64,000 nucleotides of DNA from Citrus sinensis (lineage: Eukaryota > Streptophyta > Magnoliopsida > Sapindales > Rutaceae), in NCBI RefSeq assembly GCF_022201045.2, contig NC_068558.1, positions 51,625,501 to 51,689,500 on the forward strand, in the 5' to 3' direction. Below, piece by piece: positions 50,608 to 62,264 of the stretch. A program made the translations under genes and the position numbers. A model generated the notes under the pieces. It had not been told where the DNA came from. It searched no databases and was given only the letters and a program-made list of their open reading frames with translations. The first letter of the stretch is position 1; each line of letters opens with the position of its first letter.

Positions 50608-51625
50608 CACTAGGCTAAAACCTAGTGGTTAGAACCCATTCCTTACAATTATGAGGTCATGAGTTCGAGTCCCCACAATGCATTGTGGGGGTTTTATTTT
50701 CTTTCTCAATTTGAGTGAAGACAATCTTCTCTCTTTCGAAATGTGAGTAGAGTAGACATCCCTCGAATATTAGAGAGTAAAGGTGGACTTTATAAAAATT
50801 GATATAAACTAGTCCCATTAATATTAATTGTAATATCATTTAATATAAGTTGTGCTCTTGAGTAATAATCTGCATTGTGGAGGTTTAATTTTCTTTCTCA
50901 ATTTGAGTGAAGACGGACTTCTCCCTTTCGAAATGTGAGTGGAGTAGCAGTCTTTTCCTTTTCGAAAAGTAAGTGGAGTAGACATCCCTCGAATATTAGA
51001 GAGCAAAGGTGGACTTTATAAAAATTAATGTAAACTAGTCCCATTAATATTAATTGTAATATCATTTAATATAAGTTGTACTCTTGAGTAATAATCTATA
51101 TTGTGGGGGTTTAATTTTCTTTCTCAATTTGAGTGAAGACAGTCTTCTCCCTTTCGAAATGTGAGTAGAATAGACGTCCCTCGAAATGTGAGTGGAGTAG
51201 CAGTCTTCTCCTTTTCGAAAAGTAAGTGGAGTAGACATCCCTCGAATATTAGAGTAAAGGTGGATTTTATAAAAATTGATGTAAACTAATCCCATTAATA
51301 TTAATTGTAATATCATTTAATATAAGTTGTACTCTTCAACAATAATCTACATTGTGGTGGGGGTTTAATTTTCTTTCTCAATTTGAGTAAAGACAGTCTT
51401 CCCTTTTTTGAAATGTGAGTGGAGTAGACGTCCCTCGAAATGTGAGTGGAGTAGCAGTCTTCTCCTTTTCGAAAAATAAGTGGAGTAGACATCCCTCAAA
51501 TATTAGAAAGTAAATGTGAATTTTATAAAAATTGATGTAAACTAGTCACATTAATATTAATTGTAATATCATTTAATATAAGTTATACTCTTGAGTAATA
51601 ATCTCATGTAAAAAAAAAAAAAATT
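50608..51625 (+). mobile_element. tRNA-derived SINE with tandemly amplified body
   Basis: The head has an A-box-like region near 50616-50630 and a B box GAGTTCGAGTCCC near 50661-50673. The body starting ATTGTGGGGG at 50682 is repeated at 50874, 51100 and 51351 (intervals 192, 226 and 251). Later units differ mainly by an extra internal GGAGTAGCAGTCTT segment. The final unit ends in an A-run at about 51611-51623. Only the first unit has the promoter head. The sequence is pol III-type and encodes no protein. Confidence 0.8.
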
Positions 51626-52613
51626 GGGTCTACTGTTCTTGCATTCGGGGTTTTTACTATTTAAATGACAGTAATATCAGGGTGTTGTTTTAATTAATAA
51701 CAATAACATTCGGATCCCTGTAGTTCTTGCGTTTTGCAAGTAAGCACGTAGTAGTCCGTCCGTTTGTGTCAAGTAGATGCCTGAGCCGGTGAGCCCTGAG
51801 CCCCTGACTTGACACCCTGCATGAATGATCCAATCGACTGTTTTATGGTGGAACATCACAGTGCTCCCAGAATCGTGTTGAACTTTTTACCGTCACAATG
51901 TTAATTTTTTTTTTCGAAAAAAGGGGAACAATCACACTGAGGGCCTTTTTTTAAATTGTAATTTTAAAGAAATTAAAAATTAATTTAAGTGTTTGATAAT
52001 TTTTTTTAAATTTAATTCTATAATAAATTTTAAAAAATAAGAAAAAATAAATTTTTAAAATTTAAGTTTGGACATCAAATTTATACTTGAATATAATTCT
52101 GCCTATACCCTTACAAATATTATAAAAATTTAAAATTATCCTTATTAATTAAGAAATAAAATAATTAAATTTAAAAAAATTATTAAATAACATAATAAAA
52201 AATTAAAATTAATAATATTAAAATATTTATTTTAGTTATCGATTACTATATGTACATAATAAAAAAATATTTTGTATACACATTTTTAAATATGTAAATA
52301 AATTTTATTTAACATTATGTTCATTTTAATTATTTATATTCTTACAATAATTTATCAGTAAAATTTACCAAATACATAAAATTATTTTTAAAACACTTTT
52401 AAAAATAAAATTTATCAAATATTTAACTAATTTTCTTTACTGCTAATTTTTTTTTAACACAACTAACATAAATTATTTTAAAAAATACAATGTTACCAAA
52501 CTGACCCTTAAGGTTTAGGGACCTATTTGATAGACATGGACAACCTATTTCTTGATTTCTGAAAACTTAAAAAGAATAGGGATCCTAGTATTATTACCCA
52601 AATATTTATCAAC

Positions 52614-52652
<39 letters not shown>

Positions 52653-53012
52653 CCACACGCGCACACACACTGAGATAAAAATATAGAGTAATTACTAATA
52701 TTGCAATAATATGGTCTTGCAGTTTCAAATGATCAGTAAATTACACCGCAATTGGTATCCTCCCATAGTGGACAATTGGAATCTGGTCATAATCTCCATT
52801 GTTTAGACATAAATTTCACTTATCAGAATATCAGTTATCCCGATCAACAACATCAATAGAAAATCATCAGGCCAAATGTTACCTTCAATAAAAACTCGAG
52901 AAACAGAAAAAATAGTGGAATGTGTCAAGAATAACATATGAACTTGCAAGTGTTTGTTAATTTGTCCCTTTTTGCTTTCTACTGATTCACGTGGGAAAGA
53001 GGACGCTTACTT
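51626..53012. other. Gene-free DNA downstream of the thioesterase gene
   Basis: AT-rich. A short G+C-richer block near 51710-51870 has no recognised coding. A (CA)n microsatellite lies at about 52618-52650, followed by a mixed CA/CG stretch to about 52670. The part next to 53013 is the thioesterase 3' UTR. Confidence 0.4.
52618..52670. repeat. (CA)n microsatellite
   Basis: About 16 uninterrupted CA units, then an interrupted ACCACACGCGCACAC tail. Confidence 0.9.
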
Positions 53013-56000
53013 TTAGTACACAACTGATAGCAAAGGTTGATCCTCACTGAACCTGCCCATATTCATTAAGAAATTCCACATGGATGAAACCCATTTATGA
53101 GATGAAGATTTTGTTGTCATCAGCTGCATTGCCGTCAATGATTGGTCCTTCAAGTACGGAACTATGTACTTTTTCATGTCGCTTCGAGATATTTCAAGAT
53201 GACTTCCAGTAACATTAATGAATTTAACTTTTCCAGCTTCATCCAAGGTTTTCAAACCAATCCAGTCTTCTGTGTACAATTGGGTCTGCATGAACAGATA
53301 TATGTGGCACAAAAATTAATCAACGTCAAAGAAAAAAGCTGGGCGAGAAAGAAAAACAACTTGAAATGTTTTCTAGGTTTTGATCCAAGTTGCCTATCTT
53401 TTTCACCATTCCGTTTGGATCTATGCTTTTTTTAAGGCACTCAATGTGCTACATTGCATTCAGTTCATAAAAGGTAAAAGCATGAAAACTCTATAAGGGC
53501 AAAGGTTTGTCTTAGAAGACTAGAAATTGAGTTAGAAGTAAGCCCTTCGTTGTTGCATGATAAGATGAGGAAAAATGTGAAAATACTCATCATCAGCATC
53601 TGCAAAATGAAATTAACAATTTTGCTCAAATCCAGAGAGTTCAAATTAAAAAGTAGGCAAAACTACCTGTTGTGCAGGTAAAAGAGGATCAAACGACCCA
53701 TCTGGATAATACCCAAACCACGAGGTTTCCTTAGGTACCAAAACTGAGTCTTGCTCAAACTGAATCACAATAGGCGAAAAAAGAATCAACAAACTTTCAA
53801 GTATAACTGTTAACTACATCATATCTAAAGAGCCAGGGAATGTTAAGGAAACAAGGAGAGGTCTTCAACTCACCATAATAAGCACCAAATTCTCCAAGCT
53901 AGCAAAACGTTCCTTATAAGTTGAATTTCTTTCATTAACAATTTCATTGTTAAGTTTTGGGAGAAACTTACAGCCTTTAAGATAGTCGGGAATGTCCTGG
54001 GGAAAGCAAAGGGGGAGGGGGGAGGGAATAGAGGAAATCAAGCTCCTAGTTCCAAAGTATTAATTGAAGCAAAATATACAGGAAGTCGAAAAACAATGCA
54101 CATACGGAGCTAATACAAGTGAACAGTATAATAATTGGTGGACAGAAATAAAAAAAAAAAAGATTTGCAGGAGAAAAAGGATAGCGAATTTCTATTAAGT
54201 CCAACCAATGCATGGTACTTACAGTTGGTATTTTGTAATAACCACTGGGAGCCAGGTGATCCTGCAAATTCATCAAAGGTAAGCAATACAAATTCCATCA
54301 TTTGCCAATGTCACAAAAGCCTCAAAATGGAAATGATTTTACCACAGCAACTGCTACTGGTATAATAAAAATGATTTGCCTTTCTTCTAGATGCGTCATC
54401 TATCGTTTTCTTCTCAATAATTATACCGATAACGAAAAAAATGCAAGCTTGAGTGCTCAAATAAAGTTTCTTACCTGTAAAAAGTCACTGTAGATCTCTA
54501 ACTTAACCAAAGCATCCAGAAGAATGCATATCGGGAGAAACTGCAAAATTTGAGCATATCAAATCAGATCAGAATAATAGATGACAGCAATAGAAAATGT
54601 AGGTGGGTTTCAAAATCTATAATTAAAAACATGATTTCTTGAGTTGTATATCTTGAGCCACAACTAATTCGGTTAAATTAAGAATGAAGTGATCTAGTTC
54701 AACAATAGGTAGAAGGAGCACTTACTCCACATAATGGAATTGCAGCGATACCAGCATGAGGGCCTGCCAGCGATATCAAGTTCTTTACCTGTTCCATGTA
54801 TTGACAAAAAGGGTTATAACATCATATGTTTACAAAAAGCCCTTGCCCTTCATACATGGAGTACCAAGATGAACCTTCTCAAAGGCCTTGAAGACAATTC
54901 TTTTACAGCATACAGTAATTAAAATATCGAGAAATGGTCAGGTGCCTTCAGAGATGTATAAATACCTAAAAGAAATGGTGGGTTCATATTGAAGAGGAGT
55001 CAAAGAGTACCTCTGCATCAGAAAGACTGTTTAAAGATGAATAAAGCAAGGTGCAATAGGATAATGTTAGTGAAATTAGTTCTTACAGGAGGTCCTCCTT
55101 CACAAAATTCGATAATCCCTCGACCAATCATATTACCCTGTCAAACAAAAAGATTGTTTAAACTGTTAACCAAAATAAAATGGAAAAACCGTCTATTAGA
55201 GTTATAGGCCTGAACAGTGGCAACGGACTAACAAAAGCACATAATTGAGTATATTTGATATCAAAATCAAATGCAATTCTAATACAAGATGAATGGAAGT
55301 CACAAATTTAACATAAAGGATATTCCATCCTCTGAGAAGCCAATTCTAAAGAGGCTTATCGGTAAAACTACTAAAAGGTTTAAGATGGATTAAATATTAA
55401 AACTGCTATTCTGGGATAGATAGTTAATCCTTTACACAATGATTTTGAGGAGAGTATGCTCTTAGTCCAAACATTTTATAACTTCAGTAAGTTAATTACC
55501 TGAGAAAGTCCAATGATGTTGTAACCATCACTAAGTTGGCTCATATTCTTGACCTGCAAATGCAGATGGAAATTTGACGGGAAGCAAGTTAAACTTCATA
55601 ATGCAGAAATTTGGCATGTAAGCATGTTACCAAATAGCTTTATGACCTTCTCACAAGCAATTGCAGTCTGCAGGAACAGTAAGAATATTCGTTAGCATAT
55701 CCCGTTCATTAAGAAACATTGTAGATGGAATGTTATCTATCCAAGTGTCACCTGTTGGAAAAGGGGCATAGTCCAGGAGTCCCAAGCTCCATCTCCAATT
55801 TCTCTAGGATGAAACAAGGACAACAAAAAAAATTTATAGTAAGTTTTCCTTGATAAACTAGCCAGAACATGATCAAAAGTAATTAAAAAGGCAATAAACA
55901 AATATCTTGCACGCTGAACATTATTTGAGAACATTAAGTGCTGAGTTCCGCTTAATAAGTAAGTGAATAGTACACAATAACTAGTAAACCATTTTAAGAA

Positions 56001-56501
56001 TATATCGAGTAAACTATAACTATTACATGCCGTTACCCAGAAGTTAAGACAAGATTCGATGCTTTGATTCGATAGATTAATAAAAGTAAAACACGAAAAG
56101 TGAAAGGTGAAGCAGGCATACATGCAATATCCTTGAGAACCAGACCAACTGCTCAATAGCTCCGTGAACTGTGTGACTCCTCGGTTAGTGCATTTATCAC
56201 TGATGCCTGCCAGTGCCACGCACAGAAAAAAGTGTAACAAAGAAAGAGCAAAATTTTAGAAGAAGCCAAAAAAAAAAAAAAAAAAAGGAAAAGAAAAAGA
56301 AAAGTCACATTTAAACCTTTCTAAATAAACAAAACCAACCACGTGATGTGAGAAGAAAGAAATCAGTGGAGAAGAGCAACATCAAACGAAAATTAAAGAT
56401 AAGTAGAGAAAGGTACCATGCAAAACGATGAAAGGAAGCGAGTAGGAGAGTGGGATAAGACAAAATGCGAAGATGATGGAGAGTGTTAAAGGAGGAGCCA
56501 T
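53013..56501 (-). CDS. PPT1: Palmitoyl-protein thioesterase (PPT1-like)
   Basis: Twelve exons on the minus strand (56501-56417, 56206-56122, 55803-55752, 55667-55647, 55553-55500, 55137-55087, 54788-54726, 54540-54475, 54261-54223, 53996-53874, 53759-53667, 53285-53013) encode 334 residues. The hydrophobic N-terminus (LTLSIIFAFCLIPLSYSLP) is a signal peptide. Ser98 in GLSQGN is the nucleophile, and Asp217 (EQDSVLVP) and His273 (GSHLEIS) complete the triad. Their spacing is nearly that of animal PPT1, the lysosomal enzyme that removes palmitate from cysteines. In plants it would act in the secretory/vacuolar system. Exon 4 is only 21 bases. An upstream in-frame ATG at 56651 would add 50 residues in front of the signal peptide, so the inner ATG is preferred. 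Confidence 0.93.
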
Positions 56502-57074
56502 TGCAGTTGGCTCGTTAATTGTTGTTGTCAATTTGGCTCCTGGGATTTTGGGGGAAACGCAAGAGCAACATGAACTGAATCGAGAGGTTGTGTTGATTTT
56601 TTGCACTTGGTTTTGACAGTCTGGAGGACAGCACCCCATGCCAACTGCCATTCTTTAAGCTGACGTGTCTTTCTCGATCGAGACTCGAGAGAGATCGGCT
56701 CCTAAAATAAGTCAAAACAGTTGTTGTTCCAGAACAACATTTTGGACAGAACTTTCACGCTACCCTGGGGCCGTGGTGGCACGCGCCATAACTAATGGAA
56801 ATAATTCATGAAATTAAATTATTATTATTTTTCTTTGAAAACAAAAAAAGTTAGATAATCAATGAAATTTAACTGTCTGATAATAAAATGAAGATATTCT
56901 TTTTTATGTTTCAATCATGTATGAAATATGAATAGACAATATGTATCTATTTTGACCTTAGAGAAACAATCAGTGTCCATATTCTACGAATTCATCAAGC
57001 TTTTACAAAGGAAAGAAAGAATGAAGTCCAAAGGAAGGATGGATTATGGAATTCGCAGTTTGAAAGATCAGCGC
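56502..57074. other. Promoter side of the thioesterase gene
   Basis: Upstream DNA of the minus-strand thioesterase and the 3' flank of the H+-ATPase remnant. No gene seen. Confidence 0.4.
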
Positions 57075-59907
57075 TTATATCAAAACAGTGTAGTTCTGGT
57101 TCATTGCATCAATGTCAAAGCCCCTCAGCGTGGCAAATGATTCAACCTTGCCTTTGAGAGTGTGTGAAGCTCCCTCATCCTCGCAATCTCTGCACGCCTT
57201 TTAGCTTCTTCAGCCATAAGATTGACGTCCCTATGGCTAGAAGTGCTTCTCTCGCCAAACAATTTTTTGTCCGTAGACTGCAGCTGGAGGCCATGCAATG
57301 TTCGCTTCTCAGCTGCCCATGCAGCTTCACGAGCTTCCTTACCAAAGTCCTTTCAGTTGGTGAATGCAGTCTGGTTTTTTTTTTTTTTTTGTTAAAAAAA
57401 AAATTACACAATTCACAGCTCATTTGCATTTGTTAGACAATTTAAAGATACAAATCTCTCCATAATTCTGAATGCACTCACTCTTTGGTCGACGACCAGG
57501 CCCCAGGCTCTTCCACTGAGAGCAAATCTCACCGGAAATTTGAGAGAATCAAGCAGCATGTCTGTTACAATATTATACAACCAAATGTCAGCTTTCTTTA
57601 AGGCAGGAGCATCACTGACCCCGTCCCGTCCCCAGTCATTCCACTGATGTGCTTCCTATCATGTAATCTTCTCACAATCTCATATTTATGCTCTGCAGGT
57701 TGAAAATACGGAATCAGAAATTTGATAAAACAGTGAAGTTAAGGAATAGAGGTAATGGGTTTAAACCAATAAACCTACCAGGAAATAGACCAGCAAAACC
57801 ATCAGCTTTTTCAATGAGTTCATCAATTGGAAGAGCTGAATTTGTCTCATCCTTACTCTCACGAAGCAGAGATGATGATAGGTACATATTTGTGCCCATT
57901 CCAAGCTTTCTACCTGTTTCCTTAGCAATTGCAATCTGATCACCTGAAAAGGTTTTCATTTGATAAATTAGGAGATGTATAGATGTGTTAAAACATTTGA
58001 ACAAGATACAGAAGTAGCTTTGCTGAATCAATCAATGGCTGCCAGCTGTAGTGCAAATATGGGAAAATGACTGAAGTAGAACCCATAATTAGCAGAGCAC
58101 AGACCTGTGATCATCTTAATTAACATTGACACCAACATCTAGAGCTCTTACTAATAGTTTCAGCACTGTCATGGTGAGGAGGATCAAAGAGAGGAAGAAG
58201 TCCAACAAATTCCCAGGGGCCACCAGGATTGTCCTTGGTACCACGCTTCCTACAGAGGTTAATTACCTGCCAAGCAACTGCAAGTGATCTTAGTCCGCAT
58301 TCGGCAAACTTGTCAATTATTCCATGTACCTTCTTTTCAATTTCTTTATGTGCCAGATGGAGAATCTACAATTTATTTATAAATAGAGCTCAGTAATAGA
58401 GGAAGCACTCCTATGGGTTGCTTTGATGATAATAAAATCATATTTGTACCTGCTCTGGTGCACCTTTGCTGACTCTGTGCATTATACCAGCACCATCTAC
58501 ATATGTAATTGCAGCCCTTTTATCAGTGGGATTGAAGAGTAGGAAGTGAACTCGTGCCTTCAAAACAATCATCAAATTAATTCATCAATATATATATAAA
58601 AGTTTGGCTGTAAACATTGTATACTAGACACAGTTCGTTCAAATATCCATAGAGATCAGTTGCCTAAATATTTATTTCAGTACCTTCTTAGGGCCTGCCA
58701 ACATTGAAACAATTGCACCATCAATAGCGACTTGGTTCTCTAAAGTTGATGCCCTTGCCGCCATAAGTACTACCATATCCTTGTCAACACCTTTGGCAAA
58801 AACCGCAAAAACTCAGAAATAGGAATTCAGCATCTTCTAGACAGCTTGCTTCATTCAATCATAATATTCTCCACTGTAAGTTTGTTTAGTGTCAGTGTTC
58901 CCGTTTTATCACTGCACAACACATCCATTCCAGCCATTTCCTCAATGGCAGTCATTCTTTTTGTTATTGCACTCTGAATAAGATGTAGATGCCCATTACT
59001 CGAACAAATTACACAATTATGTACCTATAGTTCATGATGAGCAACCATTTGGAGTTCATAAGTTAAGGTTATTTTCAGACATGGCTGCATTTTCACAGAC
59101 ATGCTGAGACAAGCAATGTGAACCAATGGCCATAGTTACACAAAGAACAGTTGGCATTGCTATTGGAATCCCACCAATTAGCAATAACAACTGCTGCAAT
59201 TTCACCTTGCTTACATGTTGAACCTGAATAAACCCCATCACCGGGATTCTTGGTTACTGGAAGAGACTCTCCTGTAAGAGCTGACCACAAGTAAAATTGA
59301 AACTTGTCAATTGAAAAAAAAATTCTATGTTGTGTACAAATAAAATATTAATTTTGTTTTATTTATGCATGATTGTCTACCCGATCAATTTTCAAAGGAT
59401 CTCCTTCTACTAGACGTGCATCGGCTGAAACAATCTCCCCTAGTTTGATACTGATTATATCTCCAGGAACCATTTCGGCAGCATCTTCCTCGTTCCATCT
59501 TCCATCACGTAAGTAAGACCTGGTAAGAATGATTGGTCAGTTATTATTTAAATGTAGAATGATTTTATTTTCTCCAAATTAACTTTCAAGAAAAGAGACC
59601 TTGGCTTTTGGGGCCAACTGAGCCATAAGAGCAGCTGCTGCATTTCCAGCATTGTTTTCTTCTTTGAAACTGGTGGTAGAATTGATTATAATGACGATTC
59701 CAATGAAGTCATGATAATCTGGATCTTTTCCCTGCCGAATATTTGAATTATCTTAACTTAATCTCATACTCAAAATGTAATAGCACATTATCAACTAATG
59801 ATCTTCGGGAGAAATTAACAGCTGAAGAATCACTAATAGACCTACCCCTCCATGTGCAAGAGCAATAGCCATAATGGCTGCAGCTTCCATAACCCATGAC
59901 AGAGGAT

Positions 59908-60905
59908 TAGGGATGGCAATGGGGAGGGGAGGGGAGGGACCGATCTCCCCGTACCCATCCCCGATATTTTGCGTATGTCCCCGTCCTCTCCCCGTCCCCG
60001 TCAGAATTACTTGAGAGAATCCCCATCCCCTCCCCGAATAATAACAGGGGATCCCCGAGGGTCCCCGATCCCCGAATAACTAATACATTTTTTTTTCAAT
60101 TTTGAGTTAATCATATTAAAATAAAAAATTCAAATAAAAGTAAAGTTCAAAATATATCTTACATTAATATATATTACAAAAGTCACATACATTAAATTAG
60201 TAAGTAACGCAACATGCAAGGAATACAAAATTCTTTTACAAACTATCATAAACAAATTAATAGTTTAATACAGAATTGTTACAAATAAAATCGAATTTAG
60301 ATTCAAAATTAACTTTTTCAATGGTGGCGTGGGCACTTTATAAATGTGGATTATTCCTTTTACAACACAATAGTTAAATCGGAGCAAATCAAAAGCAAAT
60401 ATTAGATTAGATTAGATTAGATTAGATATTAAAATTGTGATTCGCTGTGGGCAATTATAACATCTAAAAATAAATAAAAAATAGATTTAAGTTTAAAATA
60501 TTTAAAGAATATTAAAATTAAAAAAAATGTTTGGCTAATAGAATCTACTCGATCTTTTTAATGTCCTAAATAAAAATTTAGGACTTTAATTAGTTAATTA
60601 GGCCTAAAAGTTTAATAGTATAAATATTTCGATATTTTTTATTTTTACCAATATTTATAATTTTATTATTTATTTACTAGTAATTTTAAAAAATTAAAAT
60701 AAAATTAAAAATTAAAATGGGGAAATGGGTAGGGGATGGGGATTCCACCTCATCCCCGTCCCCTCCCCGAATAAGAAATTGGGTAAAAAAATTTCCCCGC
60801 CCCCTCCCCGAATAAGAAATTGGGTATGAAATTATTCCCATACCCTCCCTGAATGGGGAAAATCCCCGAGGGTACCCGTCCCCGTGGGGATTTTTGCCAT
60901 CCCTA
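59908..60905. mobile_element. hAT-type non-autonomous element inserted in the H+-ATPase exon
   Basis: Perfect terminal inverted repeats TAGGGATGGCAA / TTGCCATCCCTA are flanked by CAGAGGAT at 59900-59907 and 60906-60913, the 8-bp target duplication of hAT elements. Removing the element and one duplicate restores an in-frame exon (CNPLSWVM). The 998-bp interior has no transposase. Its ends are G+C-rich with many CCCCG/CGGGG words in inverted orientation, and its middle is AT-rich with an ATTAG run at 60401-60425. Confidence 0.92.
60401..60425. repeat. (ATTAG)n microsatellite
   Basis: Five ATTAG units in tandem inside the hAT-type element. Confidence 0.85.
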
Positions 60906-61201
60906 CAGAGGATTGCACATACAGCCCAAATACTTCAGAATTTTACTTTCCTGTAAAAAGAAAGACGGAATCAACATAATTTATGTGGACAAAAAAAAAA
61001 AAAAAAAAAAAAGCTGAAGCACTAACAAGAAGGTAAAAAAAAAACTTAACATTAAAAGAAGCACGGTACAGTAAACACTTTTCGCCTAACCTTTTTACCC
61101 TCAAGTCTGTTGTAGCCAAACAAATTCAACCGCTCTTTGACATCATCAGAGGTTAAGCATTTCAGATTTTCAAAAACCTCTTCTATGGGTATATCTTCAT
61201 A

Positions 61202-62264
61202 TTAGATCATGCATGCATTCCCATTAATTTCGTCCAAGTTCTATGCAAATTGGGCTACAAGAAATCAATCAACTAGGTTATGACATTTAACATACATTAA
61301 CCCAACCAAAAAAAAAAAAAAAGAAATATTGTAATACCTATCTTACCCAGAAGTACTTGTTGGTGCAACGACGTGCAGTTAATAGAGTGTATAAAGCTGG
61401 CTGAAAGGTCAATCAACATCACAGAATAAGATTTTTAAAAAAAGGAAAAAAAAACATGTACAGGGAGTCACGATGTAACAGGGAAATGAGAGAGTACGTG
61501 TGGCAATTGTGAAGCATTTGAATGAGACAAGAAGCAAGAAGACGTTGGTAGTTTCATTTGTACGGGGATTGGCCGGCTAGAGTCAGCAACGGCTCTAGCT
61601 TATTAATTAACTGATTTTTGAACGTTTGTTAATTTGCCGTCAAGGACTCAAGGTATGTCTGCCTTCACTTTCCACGCTAACTACCCGCGCAATTAAAACC
61701 CCCAACAAAATGGGCAAAATACTCTTCAGCATCAGTTTATGGTCCTATTTGATACAAATGAACGCGTTATGTCCTTATTTGTGAAAGCATTAAAATTCGG
61801 GCATTCAAATGTTATTACCCATCTATCACCACAATAGGCCGTACGAGTAGAAACAGACGAGGTGAGAAGTACAAGCGTGATGGAAGCTTTTGACTTGTCC
61901 TTTATAATTGAACATGATTGCGATTATTAGAATCTCCGAAACCTACGAGGTCCTTGTCACATTAGATTGAGCGCAGTTTCATCTTCCCTTGAAATTGCAC
62001 AATGGCAATGAAATCTAAGGGTAATATTCAATGGGATTCAGCCACTGAATTATCTCAGATTGTTCAAGGACCGCAAAAAAGAGGCATGCCACTTGGTAAA
62101 ACTCCACCTTCATGTCCATCATTTGCAGAAACAGTTAAATTTAACTTGCAGGGAGGAAGATGTATCCAATGCCCATTTCATTAATTTATAAACAAAAATT
62201 AAGTAAATTACTTATCACAAGCATATGTGTACTAACGCTTATACATAGGCATTTCACAAGACTT
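61202..62264. other. Gene-free spacer
   Basis: DNA between the H+-ATPase remnant and the C2orf69-family gene. A 60-residue open frame at 62002-62184 (+) has no recognised features and is probably chance. The part next to 62264 is the 3' UTR of the minus-strand gene. Confidence 0.4.

Larger units (their letters stand above)
57075..61201 (-). pseudogene. Plasma-membrane H+-ATPase (P3A-type) pseudogene
   Basis: Colinear remnants of a proton pump lie in order on the minus strand: [12 protein letters not shown] (61197-61091); NPLSWVMEAAAIMAIALAHG (60950-59846, split by a hAT element); the [16 protein letters not shown] segment (59731-59600); [20 protein letters not shown] (near 59500-59381); [16 protein letters not shown] (near 59280); the phosphorylation site [11 protein letters not shown] (near 58910); a KGAPEQ nucleotide-binding loop (near 58470); [11 protein letters not shown] (near 58200); [17 protein letters not shown] (near 57930); MTGDG (near 57620); WLYNIVT (near 57570); and the C-terminal regulatory tail ending NQNYTVLI (57086). 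Damage: a deletion with frameshift after EIAAVVIA (near 59180) removes a transmembrane pair. A TGA follows [10 protein letters not shown]. Small insertions shift the frame near 58130-58150. The MTGDG exon shifts frame, then joins directly to the last transmembrane helix. The first exon was not found. It cannot encode a working pump. Confidence 0.92.

Noticed and set aside
56499-56651. Upstream start for the thioesterase at 56651
   Set aside because: It is in frame but would put 50 polar residues before an otherwise good signal peptide.
57075-61201. Functional H+-ATPase gene
   Set aside because: Frameshifts, stop codons, missing transmembrane regions and a transposon in an exon.
62002-62184. 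60-residue protein with ATG context
   Set aside because: No family resemblance, no neighbouring exons, and it abuts the 3' UTR of a minus-strand gene. Could be a short exon of something unseen, but unsupported.
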